Shown here: positions 8,630 through 16,438 of the stretch, piece after piece | Layout of the letters: each line of letters begins with the position of its first letter | How positions within the stretch are numbered: the first letter of the stretch is position 1 | Virus record (IMG/VR): IMGVR_UViG_3300045789_000403 | Coordinates: 1 to 45,757 of that record | DNA length: 45,757 bases | From: a virus | Direction: 5' to 3' (one strand) | Made by a program: the position numbers and the translations under genes | Notes under the pieces: model-generated | Seen by the model: only the letters and a program-made list of their open reading frames with translations | What the model was told of the DNA's origin: nothing | The model's database searches: none

Positions 8630-9069
8630 TAAATCAGGGCGACGCGTGGATTTTCCAGACCGATGACGGTGGTGATATTGAAATCAAAGTCGGCGTTGTC
8701 ACGTTGCGTCCCGGCCTCGACAGCTCGGTTTATTTGTCGCTTTTCGGCGGGAACCTGGAGGACGACGGGCGACCGACCAACCCGCGCCGTTGGTGGGGCA
8801 ACCTGTCCGAAACGCTTGATTCGCGCCAGTACATCGGGCGCCTCGAGGACGTGTTAACGCGCCTGCCGCCCGTGCCGTTCAATCTGGCCCGGTATGAAGA
8901 CGCAGCGAAACAGGATCTGGAATGGCTCACCGCCGAACGGGTCGCGTCATCCGTGACTGTTGCGGCGTCGATTCCTGCGCTAAACTCGGTTCGTATCATC
9001 GTGACCATTATCGCCGACGGTCAGGAAAGCGACTTTGAATTCACTGCGAACTGGAGGGCCAGCGTTTGA
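8626..9069 (+). CDS. Mu gp46-like baseplate wedge protein
   Basis: A 147-residue protein beginning on the spike stop (ATGA). The pattern GGDIEIKVGVVTLRPGLDSSVYLSLFGG followed by RRWWGN and then LLTRLPPVPFN-type helices and a final beta pair matches the GP46 family, the gpW/T4 gp25-like baseplate protein that connects sheath and baseplate. Synteny (gp45-gp46-gp47) agrees. The start ATG 8626 is the only sensible one. Confidence 0.9.
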   Translation: MINQGDAWIFQTDDGGDIEIKVGVVTLRPGLDSSVYLSLFGGNLEDDGRPTNPRRWWGNLSETLDSRQYIGRLEDVLTRLPPVPFNLARYEDAAKQDLEWLTAERVASSVTVAASIPALNSVRIIVTIIADGQESDFEFTANWRASV

Positions 9070-10259
9070 GCCCAGCGACCCCCACAACCCAACAGATCAG
9101 TGACAATATCGTCGCTCAGATCGAGACGCAGATCGGCCAAGCCATCCCGTTCCTGCCGAAGACGTTTTCCCGCGTGCTGGCGAAGGCGCTGGCCGGTGTG
9201 TTCGTGCAGTTGTACAAATACGCCGGGTTTATGTTCCTGCAGATCTTCATCACCACGGCGACCATCAAGCCCACTACCATCAACGGGCGAACCGTCCGAC
9301 CGCTGGTTGAGTGGGGCATCTTGGCCGGCGTGGGCGAGCCTGGTGGGGCGACACGGGCGCAACTGCTGGTCGATGTGACGGTGGAAAACCAGACCGGTTT
9401 CCTCGACTCGGGTGCATTGCTGCTGAACACACAAACCGGCGTGACGTATGCGGTGGTCGCCTCGGTGGCGCTTAACGCACCGACCGTACAGGCCACCGTG
9501 GAAGCCGTGGCGGATCAGGCTGACCAGTCCGGGCGGGGCGCCATTGGCAACATGGAACCGGGTGAGACGCTATCGTTCACCAACTCCCTGCCGAACGTCA
9601 CCCGTGACACCACCGTTGATTCGCAGGTGGTTACAGCCTCGGACGCTGAGGCCGAGGAAGCCTATCGTCAGCGCGTTATTGACCGGTTTCGTCGTCGCCC
9701 CCAGGGTGGCGCGTATGCTGATTACGAACAATGGGGTGAAACGCCTAGCGGCATCCTGAAAGTGTATCCCTACACGGGGGCGCTGGGTGTGGTTGAGGTC
9801 TACGTCGAAGCGACCGAGGCGTCAAGCGGAAGCCCTGACGGCATCCCAACACCCGCGCAGCTTGTTGAGGTCGAGGAGGCCATCGAGTTCGATGTTGACG
9901 GTCTGGCTAGCAACCGACCCGCTAACGCATTCGTGAACGTGCAAGCCATTACCCGGGCGGCCTTCACGGTTGAGGTGTCCGGCTTGAGCGTCAACGATCC
10001 GCCCACCGTTCAAGGGCAGATCGACGACGCGGTTGCTGACTACCTGTTTGCCCGTGAGCCCTGGATTGCCGGCGTGTCCCAACCGCCCCGCGCCGATTCT
10101 ATCTCAGCCACCAGCGTGACCGGCGTCGTGGATGACATTGTGAACGCGGCGGGCGGTACGTTTACCGGGCTGGTGCTGAAAGAAGGGGGGTCACCGATCG
10201 CGGTTCGCCAGCTCGGTGACGGCGAAAAAGCCAAATCCGGGGGCGTAACGTATGTCTGA
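9066..10259 (+). CDS. Mu gp47-like baseplate J protein
   Basis: A 397-residue protein of the baseplate J family (wedge protein; T4 gp6, P2 gpJ). Seen: long helical N terminus, TINGRTVRPLVEWG, GGATRAQLLVDVTVENQTG, the family's ASDAEAEEAYRQRVIDRFRRRPQGG segment (about 195-220) and YADYEQWGETPSGILKVYP. The start is TTG 9066, overlapping the previous stop (TTGA), with GGAGG at 9053-9057. It forms the ring of wedges that opens to trigger sheath contraction. Confidence 0.92.
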   Translation: MSPATPTTQQISDNIVAQIETQIGQAIPFLPKTFSRVLAKALAGVFVQLYKYAGFMFLQIFITTATIKPTTINGRTVRPLVEWGILAGVGEPGGATRAQLLVDVTVENQTGFLDSGALLLNTQTGVTYAVVASVALNAPTVQATVEAVADQADQSGRGAIGNMEPGETLSFTNSLPNVTRDTTVDSQVVTASDAEAEEAYRQRVIDRFRRRPQGGAYADYEQWGETPSGILKVYPYTGALGVVEVYVEATEASSGSPDGIPTPAQLVEVEEAIEFDVDGLASNRPANAFVNVQAITRAAFTVEVSGLSVNDPPTVQGQIDDAVADYLFAREPWIAGVSQPPRADSISATSVTGVVDDIVNAAGGTFTGLVLKEGGSPIAVRQLGDGEKAKSGGVTYV

Positions 10260-11031
10260 TCTGTTCTTTCGGATCATTCAACACCTGTTACCCACCGGGC
10301 AAGCGTGGCGGCTGTTCCCCGGCAAGCTACTGACCCGGTTCATCGAGGGGCTGACTGGGTTTCTCGCTGACATTCGCGAGTATATCGACCTGGTTTGGCT
10401 CGACACGCAACCCCAGACTACCCGCGAGCTGGAATTGTGGGAACAGACCTTCGGGCTTGACCCGCCTGGTCTTACCGAGCAAGAGCGCCGCGACGCTGTC
10501 GCCGGTGCGTGGCGGGCCACTGGTGGTCAGTCGCCTCGTTACCTGCAAGACGTGGTGCAAGCGGCGGGGTTCAACGTGTTCATACACGAATGGTGGGTGC
10601 CCGGTACGAATCCGCCTGTTCCGCGTGACCCGTCCGGTGTGTTGTCGTTTATCAGCGCCCAGGACGGCGCATCGCTCATGCAGGACGGTGGGGTCGATGC
10701 GCAGGACGGCAACCTCGACGGGGGCAACCCTGGCGACGGGTATTTGCTGGTCAACAAGCTGTCAAGCGAAGGCGGTCAGGTGGCACCCCCTTCCGACCCC
10801 GCCCAGTTCCGGTATATCCTGTACTTTGGCGGTGAAACGTTCGGTGATGCGGCGGCAGTGCCGTCCGAAAGGCAAAACGAATTCGAAGCGTTACTGTTAC
10901 GAATCAAACCGGCACAGCAGTGGTTAGGTCTTATGGTTGAATACGAGGCGCATTTGGCGCTAGAGGGCGACCAGTCTGGGGTTCTCCTTTTGGAGGGTGA
11001 CCAGTCTGGCCCGATTGATTTGGGAGTTTGA
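10252..11031 (+). CDS. Mu gp48-like baseplate protein
   Basis: A 259-residue protein. The N terminus (LFFRIIQHLLPTGQAWR, then TTRELELWEQTFGLDPPG and ERRDAVAGAWRATGGQSPRYL) matches the Mu gp48 family, a baseplate wedge piece (P2 gpI-like) that links the baseplate to the fibres. The C terminus carries a small Gly/Asp-rich duplication (AQDG...MQDG...AQDG and LEGDQSG twice). It overlaps the gp47 stop by 8 bases and precedes the fibre genes, as expected. Confidence 0.88.
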   Translation: MSDLFFRIIQHLLPTGQAWRLFPGKLLTRFIEGLTGFLADIREYIDLVWLDTQPQTTRELELWEQTFGLDPPGLTEQERRDAVAGAWRATGGQSPRYLQDVVQAAGFNVFIHEWWVPGTNPPVPRDPSGVLSFISAQDGASLMQDGGVDAQDGNLDGGNPGDGYLLVNKLSSEGGQVAPPSDPAQFRYILYFGGETFGDAAAVPSERQNEFEALLLRIKPAQQWLGLMVEYEAHLALEGDQSGVLLLEGDQSGPIDLGV

Positions 11032-11034
11032 CAC

Positions 11035-12687
11035 ATGGCGGGCGATAAGAAACTTAGCGAATTACCAGCCGGGGTACAACCGACGCAGTTATATGGCATT
11101 GATGACGACGGTAACAGCCGTAAATTTGAGCCGAACAGAGTGATAGAGTTCGGGGGTGGTGCCACCACCGAATATGCCGACGCAGTTGGCGCGGCGGCTG
11201 TGTCGGCATCTGAGGATTACACGGATTCGGTCATTGCTGGCATATCTGGAGGGGCGACGATTTACACCACAACCACGGATGGTATTAACAACACCAGCGA
11301 GGGTGAGTACTTCAACGTTCCGTCTGCTGAAGAGTATGAGCTGCTGATTCTGTATCTGCACGATACTGGCGGGGTTGCTACTGAAATTGGGCGCTCTCCT
11401 AGCATCGAAGCCATCGACACAGTGACTTCCCGCCAGTACGTTTCTGATTTCGAGGCCGTTCAGCAGCTACGCGACAAGGAGCAGGCCGAACACGAAACCG
11501 CTCAGAAAAAAGCGGCGGTCGTCATCCTGCTGGGTCAGTCCCTCAACGCTGCGCGGGGTACGAAAGTTAAGAGCGTGGCCAACAGCGCCAGCTACATGTT
11601 CGCGGGTGGCGCCCACGTCTCTGACTTCCAGTTCTGGGGTAGTAACGAGGAATTTGCGACCAACGGCGCTGATGTAGCCTCAGTCGTTGATTTCTCGGAA
11701 GGGACGGATCAGTCGCCGTGCGTTGGCGTTGCCTCTACCGTTGTGGGCGGAAAGTATGCGCGCTGCTACGTGGGCAGCATTGCAATTGGGTCACGCACGA
11801 TGGCCAAGCTGGCAAGTGGCGGCCCTCGCTGTAACCTTTTTGCGTTCTGTCAGCGTTTCGCATCACTGGTGCGAGCAGATGGCTATGAGCCTGAGTTTAT
11901 GTTCTATAGCGCCCACGGTGAAGCTGACGCAGCAGCAGGCACCAGTGAGGCTGATTACTACAGCCAGGGGCTCGCCTACTACCAGCTATGTCAGATTGCC
12001 GCCTCGCAAGCAATGCAGGCAAGAGATTATCGCGCCCCGGTTGTACTGAGTCAGCCTCTTCAAAACTCAAAAGGAACCGAGGGCGCTGATGATCTAGCTA
12101 TCTCAACTGCCATCACTCGAATTGCCCGAGACCTCCCGAGCGCTGCGGATATTGGCGGCGTTTACCAGTGGCCAGCGGAGAGCGATCGAGTTCACCCGAC
12201 ACCGGGCGGTTATGTCCAGCGCGGTGAGTTCGTGGGTGCTGTATTGCGCAATATGTCAGAACGCGGCATCAAGTGGCCCTGTCCTTACATCACAGACGTG
12301 GCGCTGGATGGCACTGACTTCTATGTCACTTTCAGCGAAGAGGTTGAGCGGGATACATCAATGAACGCCGGTACGAACCTGAACGTGGCAAACGCTCTGG
12401 ACGGGTTCGAGTGGTTGGACAATGGCTCGTTCATTCAGATCACCGGCCTGACCTATAACGGGCGGCTTGTGTCGGGGACGCTTGCAAGCGCACCGGTCGG
12501 GACTATTGGGCAACAAGTCCTTCGCATCGCAGCGCAGACAACCGCTGCCACCCTAGTCTCCGGTGCCGAAAACCACTCCGGCAGCCAGGTACGGGCTACA
12601 CAAGGATCGGTGGGTGGCATCTACGACCCAACACAGGCCAGCTACTTCTGGGCAGATAAACAAGAAATCGGCGTGAGGAGCCTATAA
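11035..12687 (+). CDS. Tail fibre with SGNH/sialate-O-acetylesterase-like domain
   Basis: A 550-residue protein. Residues 1-155 form the virion attachment region, including a coiled-coil-like stretch. Residues about 158-410 form an SGNH-type hydrolase: block I is VVILLGQSLN with nucleophile Ser, a middle block is YSAHGEAD, and the catalytic pair is DRVHPTPGGY (Asp-x-x-His). The C-terminal 140 residues are a beta domain (ITDVALDGTDFYVTFSEEV...). Such domains remove acetyl groups from surface polysaccharides, so the protein probably deacetylates the host O-antigen or capsule during adsorption. Position after gp48 supports a fibre or spike role. Substrate is unknown. Confidence 0.82.
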   Translation: MAGDKKLSELPAGVQPTQLYGIDDDGNSRKFEPNRVIEFGGGATTEYADAVGAAAVSASEDYTDSVIAGISGGATIYTTTTDGINNTSEGEYFNVPSAEEYELLILYLHDTGGVATEIGRSPSIEAIDTVTSRQYVSDFEAVQQLRDKEQAEHETAQKKAAVVILLGQSLNAARGTKVKSVANSASYMFAGGAHVSDFQFWGSNEEFATNGADVASVVDFSEGTDQSPCVGVASTVVGGKYARCYVGSIAIGSRTMAKLASGGPRCNLFAFCQRFASLVRADGYEPEFMFYSAHGEADAAAGTSEADYYSQGLAYYQLCQIAASQAMQARDYRAPVVLSQPLQNSKGTEGADDLAISTAITRIARDLPSAADIGGVYQWPAESDRVHPTPGGYVQRGEFVGAVLRNMSERGIKWPCPYITDVALDGTDFYVTFSEEVERDTSMNAGTNLNVANALDGFEWLDNGSFIQITGLTYNGRLVSGTLASAPVGTIGQQVLRIAAQTTAATLVSGAENHSGSQVRATQGSVGGIYDPTQASYFWADKQEIGVRSL

Positions 12688-13442
12688 TGAGAGCACATGA
12701 AATCCCCGGCTACGTTCAAGGCCACCGTTTCTCCGATGAGAGCGATGTGTTCTACGACGCCGACAATCTGAAATTCAAAGACCTTTCTGGCTATGGTGAC
12801 TCCCTCGACTTGGAAATCACGACCGGCACTCCCGCCTTTGAGGATACCGGAGCAGCCGCCCGGCGCGGCTTGCTACTGGACAAGACTGCTCAAGGTCGGT
12901 TTATCCCTGCTGCGCCTTGGGAGACTACGTTCGTTTTCGCGATTTATATCGAGCTGCTGACAAGCGGCACACATACGCGCTATCCGTACCTTTTTGGCAC
13001 CAGCCCTACAGAGACAAATAACGGGTTCGTGAGGGCGCAGCACGCCAGCAGTAATCGCACCATCCGTGTTTCCACGGCTGGGGGTGTCGCCACTCCTCAG
13101 ATTTCACAGGGGGGCGACGGGGTAATTATTGGTGCGGTGTCCTTCGACCAGTCAACTCGGAAGTATTACGACACCGTGGACGGCGTAACCGTAAACGAAT
13201 CAGGAGCTATCGCAGACGGAGGCAACGGCAATGGCCTCGCGCTTGGGTCAGGCGGGATCGGAACCTTTGACGACTTGTACTGCCGATTCGGAGATCTGCT
13301 GGGGGACGGCTCAACCACGGCAGAGACTGACCTGAAAATCGTAGCACTTGAGCATCACTTCTTTGCTGGCAATGTCATAAGCAGCCATCAGGATGAAGTG
13401 GCATCACTGCTGGCAGAGATGACCGCCTATTACGGGGTTTAA
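12687..13442 (+). CDS. Tail-associated lectin-like (jelly-roll) protein
   Basis: A 251-residue beta-rich protein starting on the stop of the esterase fibre (TAATG). The core (LDLEITTGTPAFEDTGAAARRGLLL, TFVFAIYIELL, GGDGVIIGAVSFDQSTRKYYDTVDGV) has the strand pattern of a LamG/concanavalin-like lectin domain common in phage fibres. The C-terminal helix (HQDEVASLLAEMTAYYGV) is the usual end of such modules. It likely binds host glycans together with the esterase. No catalytic motif is visible. Confidence 0.65.
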   Translation: MRAHEIPGYVQGHRFSDESDVFYDADNLKFKDLSGYGDSLDLEITTGTPAFEDTGAAARRGLLLDKTAQGRFIPAAPWETTFVFAIYIELLTSGTHTRYPYLFGTSPTETNNGFVRAQHASSNRTIRVSTAGGVATPQISQGGDGVIIGAVSFDQSTRKYYDTVDGVTVNESGAIADGGNGNGLALGSGGIGTFDDLYCRFGDLLGDGSTTAETDLKIVALEHHFFAGNVISSHQDEVASLLAEMTAYYGV

Positions 13443-13527
13443 CCGAGGCCCATATACAGATGCACAAGAGAGAAAATGAAAGCCTCAAACCTGAAATGGT
13501 CGGTAACCGAAGCGAGGTAACAACATA

Positions 13528-14682
13528 ATGGCGATCAGACCAGAAGACGAATATGGCTCCCGTGCAGCCCCAGCCGATGCGGACTACCCGCACGGTAGCG
13601 CGAAGAACGAAACCACGCCCGGGGCAGACGACGGAACACCCTACACAGCGGACTTCCGCAACGACCTGTGGGGCTTCTTTCAGCGGTTGCTTGAAGAGGC
13701 CGGAATCACGCCCAACGGCGACCCGGACACGGTGATCGACTCGCAGTATTGGGAGGGCCTACAGGCGGAAATCAACAAACAAACCCCTCGCCCCGCGTGG
13801 ACCAGCGCGACGCAAGTGGGTTCGGGGCTCTCTATCCCTGGGACGGCGGGGACGGCCCTTGCAGCCCTGAACGGCACCGACATCGCGTTTATTGATGGCG
13901 GGAACGAGCAACTCGAAACCTACCGGTTCAATTTCGGCACCGGGGTCTGGGTGCAAGTCGGGTCGAGTCTCACCGTGGCCGGCGCCGGGACGCCGGCCCT
14001 CGCGGCCCTGAACGGCACCGACGTGGCGTTTATTGACCTCAGCAACGGACAGCTCCAAACCTACCGATTTAATTTCGGCACCGAGACGTGGGCCCAGACC
14101 GGCGCAAGCCTTGCTATCGCCGGAATTGCCGAGCCAGCCCTTGCGGCTCTGAACGCCACCGACGTGGCGTTTATTGACGGTGGGAACGACGAATTGCGAC
14201 TTTATCGGCTCAACACCGGCACCGGGGTCTGGGCGCAAGTCGGGGCAAGCCTGCCGGTCGCATCTGTGCAGTTGCCAGCCCTCGCGGCCCTGAACGGCAC
14301 CGACGTGGCGTTTATTGACGGTGACAACGACGAATTACGACTTTATCGGTTTGATTTCGGCACCGAGACGTGGTCGCAGGTGGGCGCCAGCCTGTCGGTT
14401 TTCACCGGGGACCGACCAGCCCTTGCGGCGCTGAACGGCACCGACGTAGCGTTCATCGAGGGGACCGACGACGCGCTGGTTGTTTATCGGTTCGATTTCA
14501 GCGCCGAAACGTGGTCGCAGATCGGACCCGCCACGCCCACACCGGTGAACGGTTTCCCGGCCCTGGCCGCCCTGAACGGCACCGACGTGGCGTTTATTGA
14601 CTCAAGCGACGAGGATTTAATCACCTACCGGTTCAATTTCTCAATCGGGACACCGTACAGTGCGGCGGGGGGTGCGTTCTGA
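13528..14682 (+). CDS. Tail fibre with six propeller-like repeats
   Basis: A 384-residue protein. The N-terminal about 95 residues (KNETTPGADDGTPYTADFRNDLWGFFQRLLEEAGITPNGDPDTV) are a conserved phage-fibre attachment module. From about residue 96 there are six repeats of about 47 residues, each ALAALNGTDVAFIDxxN, LxxYRFxFGTxxWxQVG and SLxV. The strand pattern and number suggest a six-bladed beta-propeller acting as receptor-binding tip. The repeats are similar at DNA level, so blade shuffling by recombination is possible. Part of blade five is also found in the early gene at 23356-24189. Confidence 0.8.
   Translation: MAIRPEDEYGSRAAPADADYPHGSAKNETTPGADDGTPYTADFRNDLWGFFQRLLEEAGITPNGDPDTVIDSQYWEGLQAEINKQTPRPAWTSATQVGSGLSIPGTAGTALAALNGTDIAFIDGGNEQLETYRFNFGTGVWVQVGSSLTVAGAGTPALAALNGTDVAFIDLSNGQLQTYRFNFGTETWAQTGASLAIAGIAEPALAALNATDVAFIDGGNDELRLYRLNTGTGVWAQVGASLPVASVQLPALAALNGTDVAFIDGDNDELRLYRFDFGTETWSQVGASLSVFTGDRPALAALNGTDVAFIEGTDDALVVYRFDFSAETWSQIGPATPTPVNGFPALAALNGTDVAFIDSSDEDLITYRFNFSIGTPYSAAGGAF
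13860..14640 (+). repeat. Six ~141-bp in-frame repeats in tail fibre gene
   Basis: The motif CTGAACGGCACCGACGTGG (with small variants) recurs about every 135-141 bases, encoding the ALNGTDVAF strand of each blade. A TGGNNGCAGNTNGG-type segment encodes WxQVG. The variation between copies is partly synonymous, so the repeats are older than the exact 18-bp array in the gpFI-like gene. Confidence 0.88.
14361..14427 (+). repeat. Tail-fibre segment shared with early gene
   Basis: Partner of 23905-23971 (opposite strand, about 91% identical over 67 bases). Here it is a natural part of the repeated propeller blade (GTETWSQVG, then a SLSV strand), so this copy is probably ancestral. Confidence 0.9.
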
Positions 14683-15146
14683 TGGACTACTTCACCGAAG
14701 ACGAATTCCGCGAGTGGTACGACCGCATGGGCACCGAACAGACCGTCAAAATGGACTTGTTTCGGCACCGTTGGGGCGCACCTGTGGTTATTTCGCCGGT
14801 TGGCGGGGCCCTGGGTCGTCACGCTGGGCCTAACGCGACCACCGGGCACAACGTCGACTACTGGGGTGAAGTGAACGCCGCGGACGTGCTGCCCGAGGGG
14901 ATCGAGACCCGAGCCGACGCCGAGCGAGCGGTTCGCCTGGCGCGTGAATGCGGCTTCCGGGATATAGGGTTCTACCCGCACTGGAACCCGTCGCCCGGCT
15001 TGCATCTGGGCACACGGCCGACCAATCGCATGGAGGGCCCGGCCACCTGGGGCGGGTATCGTGACGCGAACGGCAAGCAGCACACGAACATTAGCCTGCA
15101 GGCCGCCATTGACTTGATGCCGGGCGGGCTGGTGCGGGTAGAATGA
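14682..15146 (+). CDS. Endolysin, M15-type peptidase
   Basis: A 154-residue soluble protein. Zinc-ligand pattern of the M15 (D-Ala-D-Ala carboxypeptidase/VanX-like) family: GRHAGPNATTGHNVDYWG (His then Asp, about residues 46-63) and GLHLG (about residue 107-111). It probably cleaves peptide cross-links of peptidoglycan at lysis. There is no signal peptide, so it needs a holin. It starts the lysis cassette and its stop overlaps the next start (ATGA). Confidence 0.85.
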   Translation: MDYFTEDEFREWYDRMGTEQTVKMDLFRHRWGAPVVISPVGGALGRHAGPNATTGHNVDYWGEVNAADVLPEGIETRADAERAVRLARECGFRDIGFYPHWNPSPGLHLGTRPTNRMEGPATWGGYRDANGKQHTNISLQAAIDLMPGGLVRVE

Positions 15147-15370
15147 ACGACCCGACCCCCGACACACCCCGCGGGTGGAAACACCGCCGCATCGGGTTTT
15201 ATGTGAGCCTGGTGGCACTGCTTGTCATCGGGTCGCGCCTGGCGTTCGGTCCCGAAGTACCCGAGGGGAACCGGGAACCGTTGATCACCCTGCTGTGGGT
15301 GTTTGGGCTTGTCGTCGTGGCGTTTTACGGCAACAATGCATGGGAGGCTGTGGCGAGGATCAAGCGATGA
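15143..15370 (+). CDS. Putative holin, two membrane segments
   Basis: A 75-residue protein with a charged N terminus (DPTPDTPRGWKHRR), a first membrane segment (FYVSLVALLVIGSRLAF), a short polar loop and a second membrane segment (LITLLWVFGLVVVAFYG), ending in a basic tail. Size, topology (class II-like) and position right behind the endolysin fit a holin that opens the inner membrane. A second candidate lies at 16148-16438, so which protein triggers lysis is open. Confidence 0.6.
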   Translation: MNDPTPDTPRGWKHRRIGFYVSLVALLVIGSRLAFGPEVPEGNREPLITLLWVFGLVVVAFYGNNAWEAVARIKR

Positions 15371-15672
15371 AATCACTACCCGTGTTGCTACTGTTACCCA
15401 TCATCGTGGCGGCGGTTGTGTTGGTCACAGTGTGTCGTTACGCTTGTTTCACGTTATCCGAGAGGGGTTATCATGCTACAGTTTCTAACCGGGTTATCCC
15501 CCAAGGTGGTTGGCGGACTGCTGATTGCCCTGGTCGTCTCAGTTTCCGCAACGGGTGCGCTCGGCTACATGCTGCTACAGTCGCACGCAAAGCGCGGCGA
15601 GCTGTCCCAAGCGTTAGCCGACCAGAAAACCAAAACGAAGCAGGCAATCGCGGCACTCGACGCAGAACGTGA
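15367..15672 (+). CDS. Possible small membrane protein overlapping Rz
   Basis: A 101-codon frame starting on the holin-candidate stop (ATGA). The first 25 residues are hydrophobic (KSLPVLLLLPIIVAAVVLVTV). After about residue 36 it runs out of frame through the N-terminal half of the spanin gene and becomes basic and of low complexity. The coupled start and the membrane segment suggest translation, but the long overlap means the C-terminal part may not be under selection. No function recognised. Confidence 0.4.
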   Translation: MKSLPVLLLLPIIVAAVVLVTVCRYACFTLSERGYHATVSNRVIPQGGWRTADCPGRLSFRNGCARLHAATVARKARRAVPSVSRPENQNEAGNRGTRRRT

Positions 15673-15811
15673 AGCCTGGGAACAGTCGCTCGACGTGTAC
15701 CGGGACGGGTTGACCGAGATCCCGAAGCGCGTCGAAAAACTCAGGGAGTCAATGAACGATGAAACGAACGACCCTGTTCCTGACCGTGTTATTGACCGGT
15801 TGCCTCGGTGA
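15473..15811 (+). CDS. Rz-like i-spanin
   Basis: A 112-residue protein beginning at ATG 15473 behind GAGAGGGG. One N-terminal membrane segment (VVGGLLIALVVSVSATGALGYMLL) is followed by a helical, Gln/Lys/Glu-rich periplasmic coiled coil (LSQALADQKTKTKQAIAALDAEREAWEQ). This is the type II inner-membrane topology of Rz. Its 3' end overlaps the Rz1-like lipoprotein gene in another frame, the classic spanin arrangement. The complex fuses inner and outer membrane in the last step of lysis. Confidence 0.82.
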   Translation: MLQFLTGLSPKVVGGLLIALVVSVSATGALGYMLLQSHAKRGELSQALADQKTKTKQAIAALDAEREAWEQSLDVYRDGLTEIPKRVEKLRESMNDETNDPVPDRVIDRLPR

Positions 15812-16151
15812 CGACACGGTTCGCTACGCCTACCCGCCCGACGCGTACCTGAGTGAGTGCCCCATTACCTACGTTGACCGGACCGAACACGGTGTGATCG
15901 ACACCCTCGCCGCCGCTGTATGGTGCGAACGGTTGGGCAAACAAGCCGCCCGGTGCTGGGTCGCGACACACAGAGGCGTGAAAAGTTCCCCCGAATGTGA
16001 AATTCCCGTACCATGTGAAGAAAGTCACATAAAGCGCGGGGGTTTCGATGTGGGAGGCGCTACAGACGACGGCGGCAGGTCTTGCATTCCTGGCGGTGTT
16101 CCTGCACATTACAACACTGATTCGAGTGAAGCGGTTAAAGGCGAAACGTGA
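15759..16151 (+). CDS. Rz1-like o-spanin lipoprotein
   Basis: A 130-residue protein with a short lipoprotein signal: KRTTLFLTVLLTGC, lipobox LTGC with Cys at about residue 15. The mature part is Pro/Tyr-containing near its start (YAYPPDAYLSECP) and has paired Cys. It starts inside the Rz-like gene in a different frame, as lambda Rz1 does, and is the outer-membrane partner. Its stop overlaps the GTG start of the next gene (GTGA). It is longer than lambda Rz1; the C-terminal 35 residues overlap another small frame and could be dispensable. Confidence 0.75.
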   Translation: MKRTTLFLTVLLTGCLGDDTVRYAYPPDAYLSECPITYVDRTEHGVIDTLAAAVWCERLGKQAARCWVATHRGVKSSPECEIPVPCEESHIKRGGFDVGGATDDGGRSCIPGGVPAHYNTDSSEAVKGET

Positions 16152-16230
16152 CGAACTTTTTTCACGACGTGAAAGTCGGCGCAACAACTGCGGCGGGGAC
16201 CATCGGGACCGGTCTGGCGACGGCTCTTGA
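16048..16230 (+). CDS. Possible nested small membrane protein
   Basis: A 60-codon frame with a ribosome-site-like GCGGGGG before ATG 16048. Residues 8-26 (TAAGLAFLAVFLHITTLI) look like a membrane helix followed by a basic stretch (RVKRLKAKRDELFSRR). It overlaps the o-spanin end and the start of the next gene, so all three + frames are open around 16148. It may be a genuine holin/antiholin-sized protein or a chance frame. Confidence 0.4.
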   Translation: MWEALQTTAAGLAFLAVFLHITTLIRVKRLKAKRDELFSRRESRRNNCGGDHRDRSGDGS

Positions 16231-16438
16231 CTGGATACCTGACGACATTGGCAAGCTGGCCACACTGGTTGGTATTGTCTTGTCGGTGGTGCTGATCTGG
16301 AATCACTGGCGTAAGGGTCGGAACGAGGAACGGAAAAACCGGCTTGAAATTGAAATGCTCGAACTACAGTTAGAAAGGGAGCGCCAGGGTGACGCCCCCG
16401 ATTGCGTCATTCCGCTAAACCGCCCATCGAGGCAATAA
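16148..16438 (+). CDS. Holin-like membrane protein, last late gene
   Basis: A 96-residue protein with GTG start 16148 overlapping the o-spanin stop, AAAGG just upstream. An amphipathic N terminus precedes one clear membrane segment (IGKLATLVGIVLSVVLIWNHW, about 37-57), then a highly charged helix (RKGRNEERKNRLEIEMLELQLERER). This is typical of small phage holin or lysis-accessory proteins. Its last 32 bases overlap the end of rdgC on the opposite strand, closing the late operon. Confidence 0.6.
   Translation: MTNFFHDVKVGATTAAGTIGTGLATALDWIPDDIGKLATLVGIVLSVVLIWNHWRKGRNEERKNRLEIEMLELQLERERQGDAPDCVIPLNRPSRQ

Noticed and set aside
13860-14640. Regular repeats as a CRISPR array
   Set aside because: The repeats are about 141 bp, in frame, and encode propeller-like blades; there are no unique spacers.
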